A stretch of 18,220 bases of DNA from JBFHDX01 sp041584475 (GTDB lineage: Bacteria; Pseudomonadota; Alphaproteobacteria; UBA8366; JADFVY01): positions 1 through 18,220 of the forward strand of contig JBFHDX010000079.1 of NCBI GenBank assembly GCA_041584475.1, given 5' to 3'. Both the position numbers and the translations under genes were made by a program. Positions 1-7,455 of this stretch are shown piece after piece. Each line of letters starts with the position of its first letter. The first letter of the stretch is position 1. The notes below the pieces were generated by a model. The model worked only from the letters and a program-made list of their open reading frames with translations, ran no database searches and was not told the DNA's origin.

Positions 1-135
1 CCGGACCTGGAACCGGCGGAGCGGGAGGCGGTCGATTCACTCGTCGCGGCCAACAACGACGCGGCGCCGGACGAGCCGTCGCCAGCCGCCGGCCCCAAGC
101 GGACCGGCTGGTGGCGTCGGACGCTGAGCAAGTAG
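1..135 (+). CDS. C-terminal end of a long protein, probably ribonuclease E/G (5' end outside window)
   Basis: Frame 1 is open from the left edge and stops at a TAG at 133-135, giving 44 residues that end in KRTGWWRRTLSK. The visible tail is low-complexity, rich in Ala, Pro, Glu and Asp, and closes with a basic, tryptophan-containing stretch. From family knowledge, alphaproteobacterial ribonuclease E proteins often end in a disordered acidic/proline-rich tail with a GWW(Q/R)R-type terminus. RNase E is the endonuclease of the RNA degradosome. No catalytic domain lies in the window, so the assignment rests only on tail composition and is uncertain; any long protein with a disordered tail could look similar. 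A strong intrinsic terminator follows about 30 bases after the stop, which supports this being the true end of a transcription unit. Confidence 0.5.
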   Translation, partial: PDLEPAEREAVDSLVAANNDAAPDEPSPAAGPKRTGWWRRTLSK

Positions 136-166
136 CGTCGCGCCGCTAACCGTCGAACGATACGGG

Positions 167-194
167 AAAGGACGCCGCTTTCGGCGTCCTTTTT
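167..194 (+). terminator. Rho-independent terminator
   Basis: The arms AAAGGACGCCG (167-177) and CGGCGTCCTTT (182-192) form a perfect 11-bp stem around a CTTT loop, and a T run covers 190-194. It lies about 30 bases after the stop of the upstream partial gene and more than 150 bases before cfa, so it most likely ends the upstream transcript. Confidence 0.92.
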
Positions 195-230
195 CGCATG
201 CGCCGCGGCGCCGGGCCGATGGCGGTTTGG

Positions 231-259
231 TTGACGATTCGTTAACGATTGTGGAGAAT
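231..259 (+). promoter_or_regulatory. Candidate sigma70-type promoter for cfa, with palindrome in the spacer
   Basis: A TTGACG hexamer at 231-236 is followed after 17 bases by GAGAAT at 254-259, a fair -35/-10 pair (the -10 is weak). The perfect 10-bp palindrome TCGTTAACGA sits at 239-248 in the spacer, where a repressor could bind. The predicted leader to the cfa start would be near 90 bases. This rests on pattern alone. Confidence 0.4.
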
Positions 260-353
260 GAAACCACGCTGCCCGCGGCCGGATTGTGATCGGCGGCACA
301 GAAGGATGGCAGTTGTCTGCTGATGTCAACGTGACACGGAACTGAGGCGGGCA

Positions 354-1643
354 ATGAGCGGATTTGACAGGGATTATACGCCGGGATTCGACGTTCCGGA
401 TACGCAGGGGGCCGGCACAAAGGCGGAGCGTGAAGGCCCGCGCAAGCCCAGCGAACCCGGTGGTTCGGTTCTGCTGTTTCGTGCCCTTGCGCCGATCGTC
501 GGGCTGTTCGCCCGGCGGGGTTCGCTAGAGGTTGTTTACCGCGATCTGGCCCGGGCCCGGTTCGGTGACGGTACCGGTCCGCATTTTCGCATGAGGCTGC
601 ATTCGTTGCGGCCGATCCGGCGCGTCCTGGCGAGCCCGGAGCTGGGGTGCGGCGAATCCTACATGGACGGCGAATGGACGCTGGAGCAGGGCGACCTCGC
701 GCAGCTCATCGGCATGTTCCTGCGCAATCTGGGCGACCTCAACCGGACCCTGGTGGCCCGGACGGTCTCGGGCGTCGCCCGCTCGATCATGCGCTCGGGC
801 GTCAACGACCCGCACAACAGCCGCCGCAACGCCGCGCATCATTACGACATCGGCAACGATCTCTACCGCGCGTTCCTCGACGAGGGCATGAACTATTCGT
901 GCGCCTTCTTCGAGACGCCGACCCAGTCGCTGCGCGACGCCCAGCTTAACAAGCTTCGCACCACCATGCGCCGGCTCGAGATCGGGGCCGGCATGAATGT
1001 CCTCGACATCGGCTGCGGCTGGGGCGAACTCAGCCGGTTGATCATTCGCGAAACGCAAGCCGGCCAAGTGACCGGGATCACGCTGGCCGAGAACCAGCTG
1101 GCGCTGGCCCGCGAGCGGGCCGACGATCTGCTTCGGACACGGCTCGACTACGAACTGGTCGACTATCGCGAGCACGCGCGCGCGCGCGCCGGCACCTATC
1201 ACCGCGTCGTCAGCATCGGCATGTTCGAACATGTCGGGCGCCAGCATTTCGCCGAATATTTCGAGGCCGTCCGCCGGCTGCTGCGGGACGACGGCCGCGC
1301 CCTGATCCATTCGATCATGCGGCCCGTGCGCGCCGAAACCAGCTCGTGGATACTGAAATACATCTTCCCCGGCGGCTACATCCCGACGCTCGACGACACG
1401 GTCGAGGCGGCACGCCAGGCCGGCCTGAAGCTCGTGCACGAGCCGTTCGTGCATGACAGCTTCCACTATGCGCAGACGCTGCGTTGCTGGCGCCGCAATT
1501 TCGACGCGGCGTGGCCAAAGCTCGACCGCGGCCATTACGACGAGAGGTTCCGGCGGATGTGGCACTTCTACCTGTGCGGCTCGGAAGCGAGCTTCGACGT
1601 CGGCGGCCTGTTCGTCGGCCAGATCGTGCTGGCCAGGCGCTAA
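354..1643 (+). CDS. cfa: Cyclopropane-fatty-acyl-phospholipid synthase
   Basis: The enzyme transfers a methylene group from S-adenosylmethionine to the double bond of unsaturated acyl chains in membrane phospholipids, at the inner face of the cytoplasmic membrane. The protein is 429 aa. The glycine-rich SAM motif VLDIGCGWGE lies at 216-225. Residues matching the active site of E. coli Cfa are visible: Cys183 in NYSCAFF, Glu292 in MFEHVG, His319 and Ile321 in IHSI, and Tyr372 in HYAQTL. It is somewhat longer than E. coli Cfa (382 aa), mainly through a polar, Gly/Pro-rich N-terminal extension of about 40 residues. The ATG at 354 is preceded by a GAGGCGGG purine stretch. It is monocistronic and ends 18 bases before the stop of the convergent aminotransferase gene. 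Related SAM-dependent lipid methyltransferases are possible, but the match to all the key residues favours Cfa. Confidence 0.93.
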   Translation: MSGFDRDYTPGFDVPDTQGAGTKAEREGPRKPSEPGGSVLLFRALAPIVGLFARRGSLEVVYRDLARARFGDGTGPHFRMRLHSLRPIRRVLASPELGCGESYMDGEWTLEQGDLAQLIGMFLRNLGDLNRTLVARTVSGVARSIMRSGVNDPHNSRRNAAHHYDIGNDLYRAFLDEGMNYSCAFFETPTQSLRDAQLNKLRTTMRRLEIGAGMNVLDIGCGWGELSRLIIRETQAGQVTGITLAENQLALARERADDLLRTRLDYELVDYREHARARAGTYHRVVSIGMFEHVGRQHFAEYFEAVRRLLRDDGRALIHSIMRPVRAETSSWILKYIFPGGYIPTLDDTVEAARQAGLKLVHEPFVHDSFHYAQTLRCWRRNFDAAWPKLDRGHYDERFRRMWHFYLCGSEASFDVGGLFVGQIVLARR

Positions 1644-1661
1644 CGCCGGACGGTCAGCCGG

Positions 1662-2819
1662 TCAGCCGGTCCGCCAATCCTCGAGGGCACGGGCGCCGTC
1701 GGCGATGTCCTCGGTCGTCCCGGCGAACGAGAAGCGCACGAAACGGCCGCCACGCTCGGGGTCGAAGTCGACGCCGGGCGTGACCGCGACGCCCGTCTCG
1801 TCGAGGATCCGGCGGCAGAAATCCTCGCTGTCGCGCGTCATGTGCGATACGTCTGCGTAGATGTAGAACGCCCCGTCCGCCGGCGCCAGATCGGCGAACC
1901 CGGCCCGCGGCAGCCGTTCCAGCAGCAGCTTCCGGTTGGCGGCGTAGCGGGCGACGTTGGCCTCGAGTTCTTCGTGGCAGTCGAAGGCCGCCACCGCGGC
2001 GATCTGCGACAGCGTCGGCGGCGAGATGAAGAAATTCTGGGCCAGCGATTCGACCGGGCGCGCCAGGTCTTCGGGTACGACCATCCAGCCGAGCCGCCAG
2101 CCGGTCATCGAGAAGTATTTGGAAAAGCTGTTGATGATCACCGCGTCGGCGGTCATTGCGGCCGCCGTATCGGCTTTCCGTTCGTAGGTGATGCCGTGGT
2201 AGATCTCGTCGGATATCAGCCTGATGTCGTGCTCTCGGCAATAATCGACGAGCGTCCGCAATTGCCGTGTCCCCAGCATCGTGCCGGTCGGATTCGAGGG
2301 GCTGGCGACGATGAGGCCGGCGATCGGGCCGTCCCGGCGCGCCCCTTCAATCAGGTCGGGCGTCGGCTGGAAGCGGTGCTCGGCGGTGGTCATTAGCGAC
2401 ACCGGCGCCACGCCCAGGGCGGCCAGGATATTGCGGTAGCAGGGGTAGCCCGGCGCCGCGAGCGCGACCCGGTCTCCGGCGTCGAACGCCGCGAGAAACG
2501 ACAGCATGAAGGCGCCCGACGACCCGGTCGTCACGACGATGCGCTCGGCCGGAACCGTCACGCCGTAATAGCTGCGGTAATGCCGGGCGATCGCCTCGCG
2601 CAGTTCGGGAATGCCCAGCGCCACCGTGTAGCCGAGGCGCTGATCGACAAGGGCCCGGCGCGCGACCTCGACCACGCCGGACGGCGCGCCGGTTCCCGGT
2701 TGTCCGACCTCCATATGATATACGGCGTCGCCGCGCCGCTCCCGAAGCGCGGCCGCACGCATCACTTCCATGACGATGAAGGGCGAGATGCGGCTTCGCT
2801 CCGCGACTTTGCACGCCAT
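1662..2819 (-). CDS. Pyridoxal-phosphate-dependent aminotransferase, class I/II
   Basis: This is a fold-type I aminotransferase of 385 aa, a usual length for the family; it is cytoplasmic and transfers an amino group between an amino acid and a 2-oxo acid. The visible hallmarks, in order, are TGSSGAF (cofactor phosphate region), ASPSNPTG (the conserved Asn-Pro-x-Gly), SDEIYHG (Asp and Tyr contacting the cofactor), SFSKYFSMTGWRLGW with the Schiff-base lysine at residue 234, and RFSFA near the C-terminus with the substrate-carboxylate arginine. The substrate cannot be read from sequence; annotation as an aspartate, aromatic or valine-pyruvate type would be a guess. The start ATG at 2819 has GGACGGAG upstream. 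The gene begins 14 bases after the stop of the gamma-glutamyltransferase-like gene, so the two are likely cotranscribed, and it converges on cfa with only 18 bases between stops. Confidence 0.9.
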   Translation of the reverse strand: MACKVAERSRISPFIVMEVMRAAALRERRGDAVYHMEVGQPGTGAPSGVVEVARRALVDQRLGYTVALGIPELREAIARHYRSYYGVTVPAERIVVTTGSSGAFMLSFLAAFDAGDRVALAAPGYPCYRNILAALGVAPVSLMTTAEHRFQPTPDLIEGARRDGPIAGLIVASPSNPTGTMLGTRQLRTLVDYCREHDIRLISDEIYHGITYERKADTAAAMTADAVIINSFSKYFSMTGWRLGWMVVPEDLARPVESLAQNFFISPPTLSQIAAVAAFDCHEELEANVARYAANRKLLLERLPRAGFADLAPADGAFYIYADVSHMTRDSEDFCRRILDETGVAVTPGVDFDPERGGRFVRFSFAGTTEDIADGARALEDWRTG

Positions 2820-2833
2820 GCGCTGACTCCGTC

Positions 2834-4486
2834 CTATCGTGGATACGCGTCGAGGCCGAGGCCGCGCGGATCGCTCTCGGCCCAGCACAGGATCTTGTCG
2901 GGTTCCGCCGGGAATCCGGACGGGCAATAGATCGCGTTGACCTGACCCAGCGACGAGACGCGCCGCACGCCGTGGCCGCGCCGTTCGAGCGCCGACACCG
3001 CCTCCGCGGCGACGTCGCTCTCGATCCAGAGATCGGGCCCGCCCGTGCCGTGCACCCGCGGCCGCCCGACGGCGGCGGCCAGCTGCCGCCGGTTGACCAC
3101 CGCTTCGGCCAGGACGCTCGTCAACGCGGTCACGCCCTCGGCCCCGTCGCCACCGGTCGCCGCAAAGGTGAAGTTCCGGACGAATGGGTTGGCGACGATC
3201 ACGGCACCAAGCGACAGCGGATTGCGTTGGTCCGGCCCCGGCGCCGGGGCGATCAGGACGCCGGTGCCCGGTGCGATGACGCCGGTGCCGAACGGCTCGT
3301 AGGCGGTGAAATTGCAGGCGACCACGCCCCCGAGCACGTCGGCGGCGACGAACCCCGTGCTGGCCGGCGCGCCGCCGCCGCGCGGCGCCGGCAAGCCCGC
3401 CGCGCCGACGCTCGATGCCCTGTCCGGATCGTAGTCGCGCATCGCCTCGCGTGCATATCCCCCGGATATCAGACTCTCCGCATCGACCGACGTGCCGTCG
3501 TCGGCGAGCCAACGGGTACGCCCCGCGAATGCGCGCGACGCACTCTCGGCCAGCAGATGCAGGCGCTCGACCTCACCGGCGCGTTCGTAGCGGCGCCGAT
3601 CCGTCAGCATGCGCCACATCTGTCCGGCGACCAGGCCGGCACCTGCCGGCGGGCTGCTGAAATAAACGTTGTCGTTACCGAATTCGATCGCCAGCGGCAC
3701 CTGCCAGCTCGGCGCGAAGTTCGTCAGGTCCTGGTGCGAGAGCGTTCCACCGGCCTCGCGAACCCCGGCGACCAGCTCGCTCGCGAGCGGGCCCTCGTAG
3801 AACGCCGAAGCGCCGTGTATGCGCAGTTGCGCCAGCGTGTCCGCCAGATCCGGTTGCATGAACAGCTGGTTTTCCGACGGCACACGGCCGTTCGCCGCGA
3901 ATACCCGGCGCGACTCTCCGTCGCCGAGTAGCTTGCCGGCCGCCGCCGCATAGGTCTGCGCGGCCGCCCGCGAGACCGGCACGCCGAGGCGCGCGCCACG
4001 CTCGGCGGGCGCCAGCACCATGCGCCAGTCGAGGTCGCCGAACCGGGCATGAAGCGCCGCCATCCCCCGTACGTTGGCCGGGACCGCGGTCGGACGAATC
4101 GCGCCGGGCGTCGGCGCCGCGCGCGGCGACAGGAAGCTGAGCGCGACGACGCCGGCCTCGTCGGGGTCATGGACGAGGCAGACGCCGCCACCGCCAAGGC
4201 TGGCGGCCGAAGGATACGTGACCGCCAGGGCGAAATAGAGGGCCACCGCGGCATCGGCGGCCGACCCACCTTCGCGCAGGATCCGCGCCGCCACCTGGGC
4301 CGCGCGCGGCTCGTCGGCGACCACGGCACCACCGAACGGGAATCCTGCCTCGGCATTGCCGGGACCCCGATCACCGCACGCGGCCAGGGCCAGCAGCATA
4401 ACGAACGCGAGCGCCGCGCGATTGCACTGAGCGCGGCAGCTTACTAGATTGAGGGATACTTGGAGTCTTGCGCTGGTGAAACCCAT
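2834..4486 (-). CDS. Gamma-glutamyltransferase-family lipoprotein, divergent
   Basis: This is a 550-aa member of the Ntn-hydrolase family of gamma-glutamyltransferases, which process themselves and act on glutathione or other gamma-glutamyl compounds in the periplasm. Matching landmarks are GGSAADAAVAL and YPSAASLGGGG near the N-terminus, SSPPAGAG, and a late ATGGDG in place of the usual GSPGG. A hydrophobic stretch ending in LAAC gives a lipobox with Cys37, so membrane anchoring is likely. In canonical enzymes the small subunit starts with TTH(F/Y)S; here the aligned region reads ASTGFVAAD, putting Ser376 and Thr377 at the nucleophile site and losing the conserved His. Activity is therefore uncertain. 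The start is uncertain too: ATG 4486 gives a full lipoprotein signal but overlaps the divergent M48 gene, while ATG 4399 leaves only seven residues before the Cys. It is probably cotranscribed with the aminotransferase. Confidence 0.82.
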   Translation of the reverse strand: MGFTSARLQVSLNLVSCRAQCNRAALAFVMLLALAACGDRGPGNAEAGFPFGGAVVADEPRAAQVAARILREGGSAADAAVALYFALAVTYPSAASLGGGGVCLVHDPDEAGVVALSFLSPRAAPTPGAIRPTAVPANVRGMAALHARFGDLDWRMVLAPAERGARLGVPVSRAAAQTYAAAAGKLLGDGESRRVFAANGRVPSENQLFMQPDLADTLAQLRIHGASAFYEGPLASELVAGVREAGGTLSHQDLTNFAPSWQVPLAIEFGNDNVYFSSPPAGAGLVAGQMWRMLTDRRRYERAGEVERLHLLAESASRAFAGRTRWLADDGTSVDAESLISGGYAREAMRDYDPDRASSVGAAGLPAPRGGGAPASTGFVAADVLGGVVACNFTAYEPFGTGVIAPGTGVLIAPAPGPDQRNPLSLGAVIVANPFVRNFTFAATGGDGAEGVTALTSVLAEAVVNRRQLAAAVGRPRVHGTGGPDLWIESDVAAEAVSALERRGHGVRRVSSLGQVNAIYCPSGFPAEPDKILCWAESDPRGLGLDAYPR

Positions 4487-5855
4487 ACGTCCGTTCTTTC
4501 GCGCCTTGCTGGCCGTCTCTATCCTGCTCGTCGGGACGGAGGGCGTTTCGGCCCAAGGGTCAGGGAAAATCTCGCTGATCCGCGATGCGGAAATCGAAAA
4601 TACCATCCGCTACTACGCCCGGCCACTGTTCAACGCCGCCGGCCTCGATATCGAAAGCGTCCGCGTACATCTCGTGCTCGACGACCGCATGAACGCCTTC
4701 GTCGCCGGCGGCCAGCGCATATTCATCCACACCGGACTGCTGCGCAATGCCGCCGGGCCGAACGCGGTGATCGGCGTGCTGGCCCACGAAACCGGCCATA
4801 TCTCGGCCGGCCATCTGCTGCAGATTAACGACCGGCTGCGTTCGGCCAGCGCACAGGCGATCATCGCCATGGTGCTCGGCGCCGCCGCCGCCGTGGCCAC
4901 CGGCGACCCGCAGGCCGCCGTCGGCACGACGCTGCTCGGCCAGTCGGTGGCCGAGCGTTCGTTCCTGCGCTACAGCCAGAGCATGGAAAGCGCGGCCGAC
5001 CAGGCGGCGCTGCGCTATCTCGACGCGACCGGCCAGTCGGCCGAGGGACTGCTGCAGATCCTCACCAAGCTGCAGGACCAGGAGCTGATCGCCGGTGGCG
5101 GTGGCGATCCGTACTTGCGCACGCACCCGCTCAGCCAGGATCGGATCGCGACGGTGAGGCGCCATCTCGAGGTCTCGCCCTATTCGAACGTGCCGGTCGA
5201 CGGCAATCTCGAGATCTGGCATCGCCGCATGCGCGGCAAGCTGAACGGCTACATCGATCCGCCGGCCAAGACGCTCGCCCGCTATCGGGAGGACAGCAAG
5301 GACGTCGAGGCGCTCTATGCCCGCATCTTCGCGTTCAAGAAGCTGCACCGCACCGACGAGGCGCTGGCGATCGTGAACCGGCTCATCGAGCTGTCGCCGA
5401 ACGACCCGTTCTTCCAGGAAACGAAGGGGGACGTCCTGCGCGATGCCGGTCGCATCAAAGAGGCGCTCGCCCCCTACCGGCGCTCGGTCGAGCTGGTGCC
5501 GGATTCGGCGCTGCTGCGGCTCAACCTCGCGCAGGCCCTGCTGGAAATCGACGATCCCGCGCTTGCCCGGGAGGCGATCGAGCATCTCAACCAGGCGACT
5601 CACCAGGAGCCGTGGATCCCCCGGGCCTGGCGCCTCAAGGCCACGGCCCACGGCAGGCTCGGCGACATGGGCGGCGTCGCGCTCGCGCTCGCCGAGGAGG
5701 CGCTGCTGCTGCGCGACATCGAATCCGCGAAGCTGCACAGCAAGCGTGCGCTCGACCTGATCCCGGCCGACAAGGAGAATAGGGCGCGCCGGCTGCAGGC
5801 CATGGACATCCAGAACCGCATCGCCGGCGGGGGCAATTCCACACCGGCCGAGTAG
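4476..5855 (+). CDS. Periplasmic M48-family zinc metalloprotease with TPR repeats (BepA/YfgC-like)
   Basis: From the GTG at 4476 the protein is 459 aa. It opens with KPIRPFFRALLAVSILLVG and a probable cleavage after VSA, a typical Sec signal peptide. The zinc site HETGH lies at 104-108 and the third ligand, in the MESAAD motif, is Glu171. The region after about residue 240 contains tetratricopeptide-like helices, for example around EALAIVNRLIELSPNDP and PYRRSVELVPDSALLRLNLAQALL. Family members such as E. coli BepA act in the periplasm on stalled outer-membrane assembly intermediates. An in-frame TTG at 4449 would add nine residues before the signal; GTG 4476, with GGAG ten bases upstream, fits the signal peptide better. 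The gene is divergent from the GGT-like lipoprotein and is followed by a DsbA-family gene, an envelope-quality-control context. Confidence 0.93.
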   Translation: MKPIRPFFRALLAVSILLVGTEGVSAQGSGKISLIRDAEIENTIRYYARPLFNAAGLDIESVRVHLVLDDRMNAFVAGGQRIFIHTGLLRNAAGPNAVIGVLAHETGHISAGHLLQINDRLRSASAQAIIAMVLGAAAAVATGDPQAAVGTTLLGQSVAERSFLRYSQSMESAADQAALRYLDATGQSAEGLLQILTKLQDQELIAGGGGDPYLRTHPLSQDRIATVRRHLEVSPYSNVPVDGNLEIWHRRMRGKLNGYIDPPAKTLARYREDSKDVEALYARIFAFKKLHRTDEALAIVNRLIELSPNDPFFQETKGDVLRDAGRIKEALAPYRRSVELVPDSALLRLNLAQALLEIDDPALAREAIEHLNQATHQEPWIPRAWRLKATAHGRLGDMGGVALALAEEALLLRDIESAKLHSKRALDLIPADKENRARRLQAMDIQNRIAGGGNSTPAE

Positions 5856-5953
5856 TAACATCTGCGTGACCGCCGCTGTCGGCCAAAAAGCCGGCTATCG
5901 CCGCCCGCGCGACTTTCTGTTATGGTCCTGCGGCCCGGAAACCCGGCAATTCT

Positions 5954-5960
5954 AGAGGAG
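5954..5960 (+). promoter_or_regulatory. Ribosome binding site deciding the DsbA-family start
   Basis: AGAGGAG lies ten bases before ATG 5971. A TTG directly before that ATG (5968) is in frame, but the spacing and codon quality favour the ATG. Confidence 0.65.
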
Positions 5961-5970
5961 ATTTCGGTTG

Positions 5971-6762
5971 ATGAAGCAGATAGTTGGACGCGCCGCCCAT
6001 GTTGCGCTGGCGGCGCTCGTGGCGATTGCGCTTGGCGCGGCCACCGCCGCCGCCGAGGAATTCTCGGCCAAGCAGAAGGCGGAGATCGAGCGCATCATCG
6101 GCGAGTACGTGAAGCAAAACCCCGAATTCATCGCCGACTATCTGCGCCGGAACCCGGAGATCCTGCTCGAAGTCTCCGAGATCCTGCGTTCGAAGCAGTT
6201 GCAGGCGGAGCGCGAGAAGCAGGCCGAAGCGCTGGCGGCGCTGCGCGAGCGAATCGAGCGCCACCCGATGACGCCGGTCACCGGCAATCCGGACGGCGAC
6301 GTCACGCTCGTCGAGTTCTTCGACTACAACTGCCCGTACTGCAAGCGGGTGTTCGCTTACATGACCGAGCTCGCGCGCGAGGACGCGAACCTGCGCGTCG
6401 TCTGGAAGGAGTTCCCGATCCTCGGACCCGTATCGCACTATGCGGCGCGCGCGGCGATGGCGGCCGACCGCCAGGGCAAGTACATGGAATTCCACGGGGC
6501 GATGATGGAGGGCGGCCGACTGGCGTCGGAGCAGCAGGTTCTCGCGACCGCGGAGTCGATCGGTATCGATGTCGAGCGACTGCTCAAGGACATGGAGGAC
6601 CCGGCGATCGAGGCGTATCTCAACGAGACGATCCAGCTGGCCAACGCGATCGGCATCACCGGCACGCCGGGCTTCGTCGTCGGCGACGAGATCATCTCGG
6701 GCGCCATCAGCAAGGACAACATGAAGAAGGTGATCGAGCTGACGCGGCGCAACGGCAGCTGA
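5971..6762 (+). CDS. DsbA-family periplasmic thiol:disulfide oxidoreductase
   Basis: This is a 263-aa thioredoxin-fold protein. An N-terminal signal peptide (positive KQIVGR, hydrophobic core, ending near ATAAA) directs it to the periplasm. Residues about 30-90 form charged amphipathic helices, as in the ScsC/Com1-like group where such a region can drive oligomerisation. The active site CPYC is at 121-124 within FFDYNCPYCKR, and the cis-proline is Pro233 in GITGTPGF. It is expected to form or shuffle disulfides in exported proteins; whether it is an oxidase or an isomerase cannot be told from sequence, and no DsbB/DsbD partner is in the window. It lies 115 bases after the M48 protease in the same direction and may share a transcript with it. 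A GC hairpin separates it from the convergent glutathione-transferase gene. Confidence 0.93.
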   Translation: MKQIVGRAAHVALAALVAIALGAATAAAEEFSAKQKAEIERIIGEYVKQNPEFIADYLRRNPEILLEVSEILRSKQLQAEREKQAEALAALRERIERHPMTPVTGNPDGDVTLVEFFDYNCPYCKRVFAYMTELAREDANLRVVWKEFPILGPVSHYAARAAMAADRQGKYMEFHGAMMEGGRLASEQQVLATAESIGIDVERLLKDMEDPAIEAYLNETIQLANAIGITGTPGFVVGDEIISGAISKDNMKKVIELTRRNGS

Positions 6763-6786
6763 CCGGCGACGCCAGGCGAATTGGCC

Positions 6787-6813
6787 AAGGGGGCGGCCCG
6801 ACGGGTCGCCCTT
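6787..6813. terminator. Candidate bidirectional terminator hairpin between convergent genes
   Basis: In the 54-base gap between the stops of the DsbA-family gene and the maiA-like gene, AAGGGGGCGGCCC and GGGTCGCCCTT can pair with a two-base bulge and one G-T pair around a GAC loop. There is no clear T run on either strand, so termination efficiency is uncertain. Confidence 0.4.
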
Positions 6814-6816
6814 CGC

Positions 6817-7455
6817 CTATTCGGCGTCCGGTTGCCGGCCCGGTGCCGCGGCGCGGAACGCGGGCAACGCCTCGCAGCTCCGCTCGATGCGCAGGATGGT
6901 CGGATAGGCCTCGAGCGGCGCGTCGAAGCGCCGGGCATTGAACAGTTGCGGCACCAGGCAGACGTCGGCCATGCCGGGCGTGTCGCCGTGGCAGAAATCG
7001 CCCGTGCGCGCGTCGGTGGCGAGCAACGCCTCGAACGCGGTCAGCCCCTCGGCGATCCAGTGCCGGTACCAGGCGAGCTTCGCGTCCTCGTTCGCGCCGA
7101 GCGTGCCGGTCAGGTAGTTGAGCACCCGCAGATTGTTGAGCGGATGTATCTCGCAGGCGACGATCTGCGCCAACGAGCGCACGCGCGCACGCCCCGCCGC
7201 ATCGGCCGGCAGGAGCGGCGGCTCGGGGCGCGTCTCTTCGAGATATTCGAGGATCGCGAGCGACTGGATGACACGGATATCGCCATCCTCGAGCACGGGC
7301 ACCAGCCGTTGCGGGTTCACGGCGGCGAAGCCCGGTGTCCGGTGCTGGCCCTGGGCCAGGTGCACGTAGGCGTGTTCCGCCGCGATGCCCTTCAGGTTGA
7401 GGGCGATGCGCACGCGGTACGCCGCCGACGAGCGGAAATAGCCGTGCAGCTTCAT
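6817..7455 (-). CDS. maiA: Zeta-class glutathione S-transferase, maleylacetoacetate isomerase-like
   Basis: This is a 212-aa cytoplasmic protein. It opens with MKLHGYFRSSAAYRVRIALN, the zeta-class glutathione-binding motif, and continues with NPQRLVPVL and QSLAILEYLEE of the thioredoxin-like domain, then an all-helical C-terminal domain. The family isomerises maleylacetoacetate to fumarylacetoacetate in tyrosine/homogentisate degradation, or acts on related cis-dienoic acids. The usual SSC motif is SSA here, so the active-site cysteine is absent; many bacterial relatives share this form. No fumarylacetoacetase or homogentisate dioxygenase gene is in the window, so the tyrosine-pathway role is not confirmed by context. 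The start ATG overlaps the stop of the PhyH-type dioxygenase by four bases (ATGA), which indicates translational coupling. Confidence 0.85.
   Translation of the reverse strand: MKLHGYFRSSAAYRVRIALNLKGIAAEHAYVHLAQGQHRTPGFAAVNPQRLVPVLEDGDIRVIQSLAILEYLEETRPEPPLLPADAAGRARVRSLAQIVACEIHPLNNLRVLNYLTGTLGANEDAKLAWYRHWIAEGLTAFEALLATDARTGDFCHGDTPGMADVCLVPQLFNARRFDAPLEAYPTILRIERSCEALPAFRAAAPGRQPDAE

Noticed and set aside
37..420. Minus-strand open frame of 127 codons over the left intergenic region
   Set aside because: It runs across the terminator, the presumed cfa promoter and the start of cfa, and has a low-complexity basic composition typical of antisense GC-rich frames.
525..1565. Long minus-strand frame opposite cfa
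   Set aside because: It is a shadow of cfa, which carries all the family motifs; long antisense frames are expected at this GC content.
1652..1670. Direct repeat GTCAGCCG twice near the aminotransferase stop
   Set aside because: A single 8-bp duplication with no symmetry or known role; it is likely chance or a small slip event.
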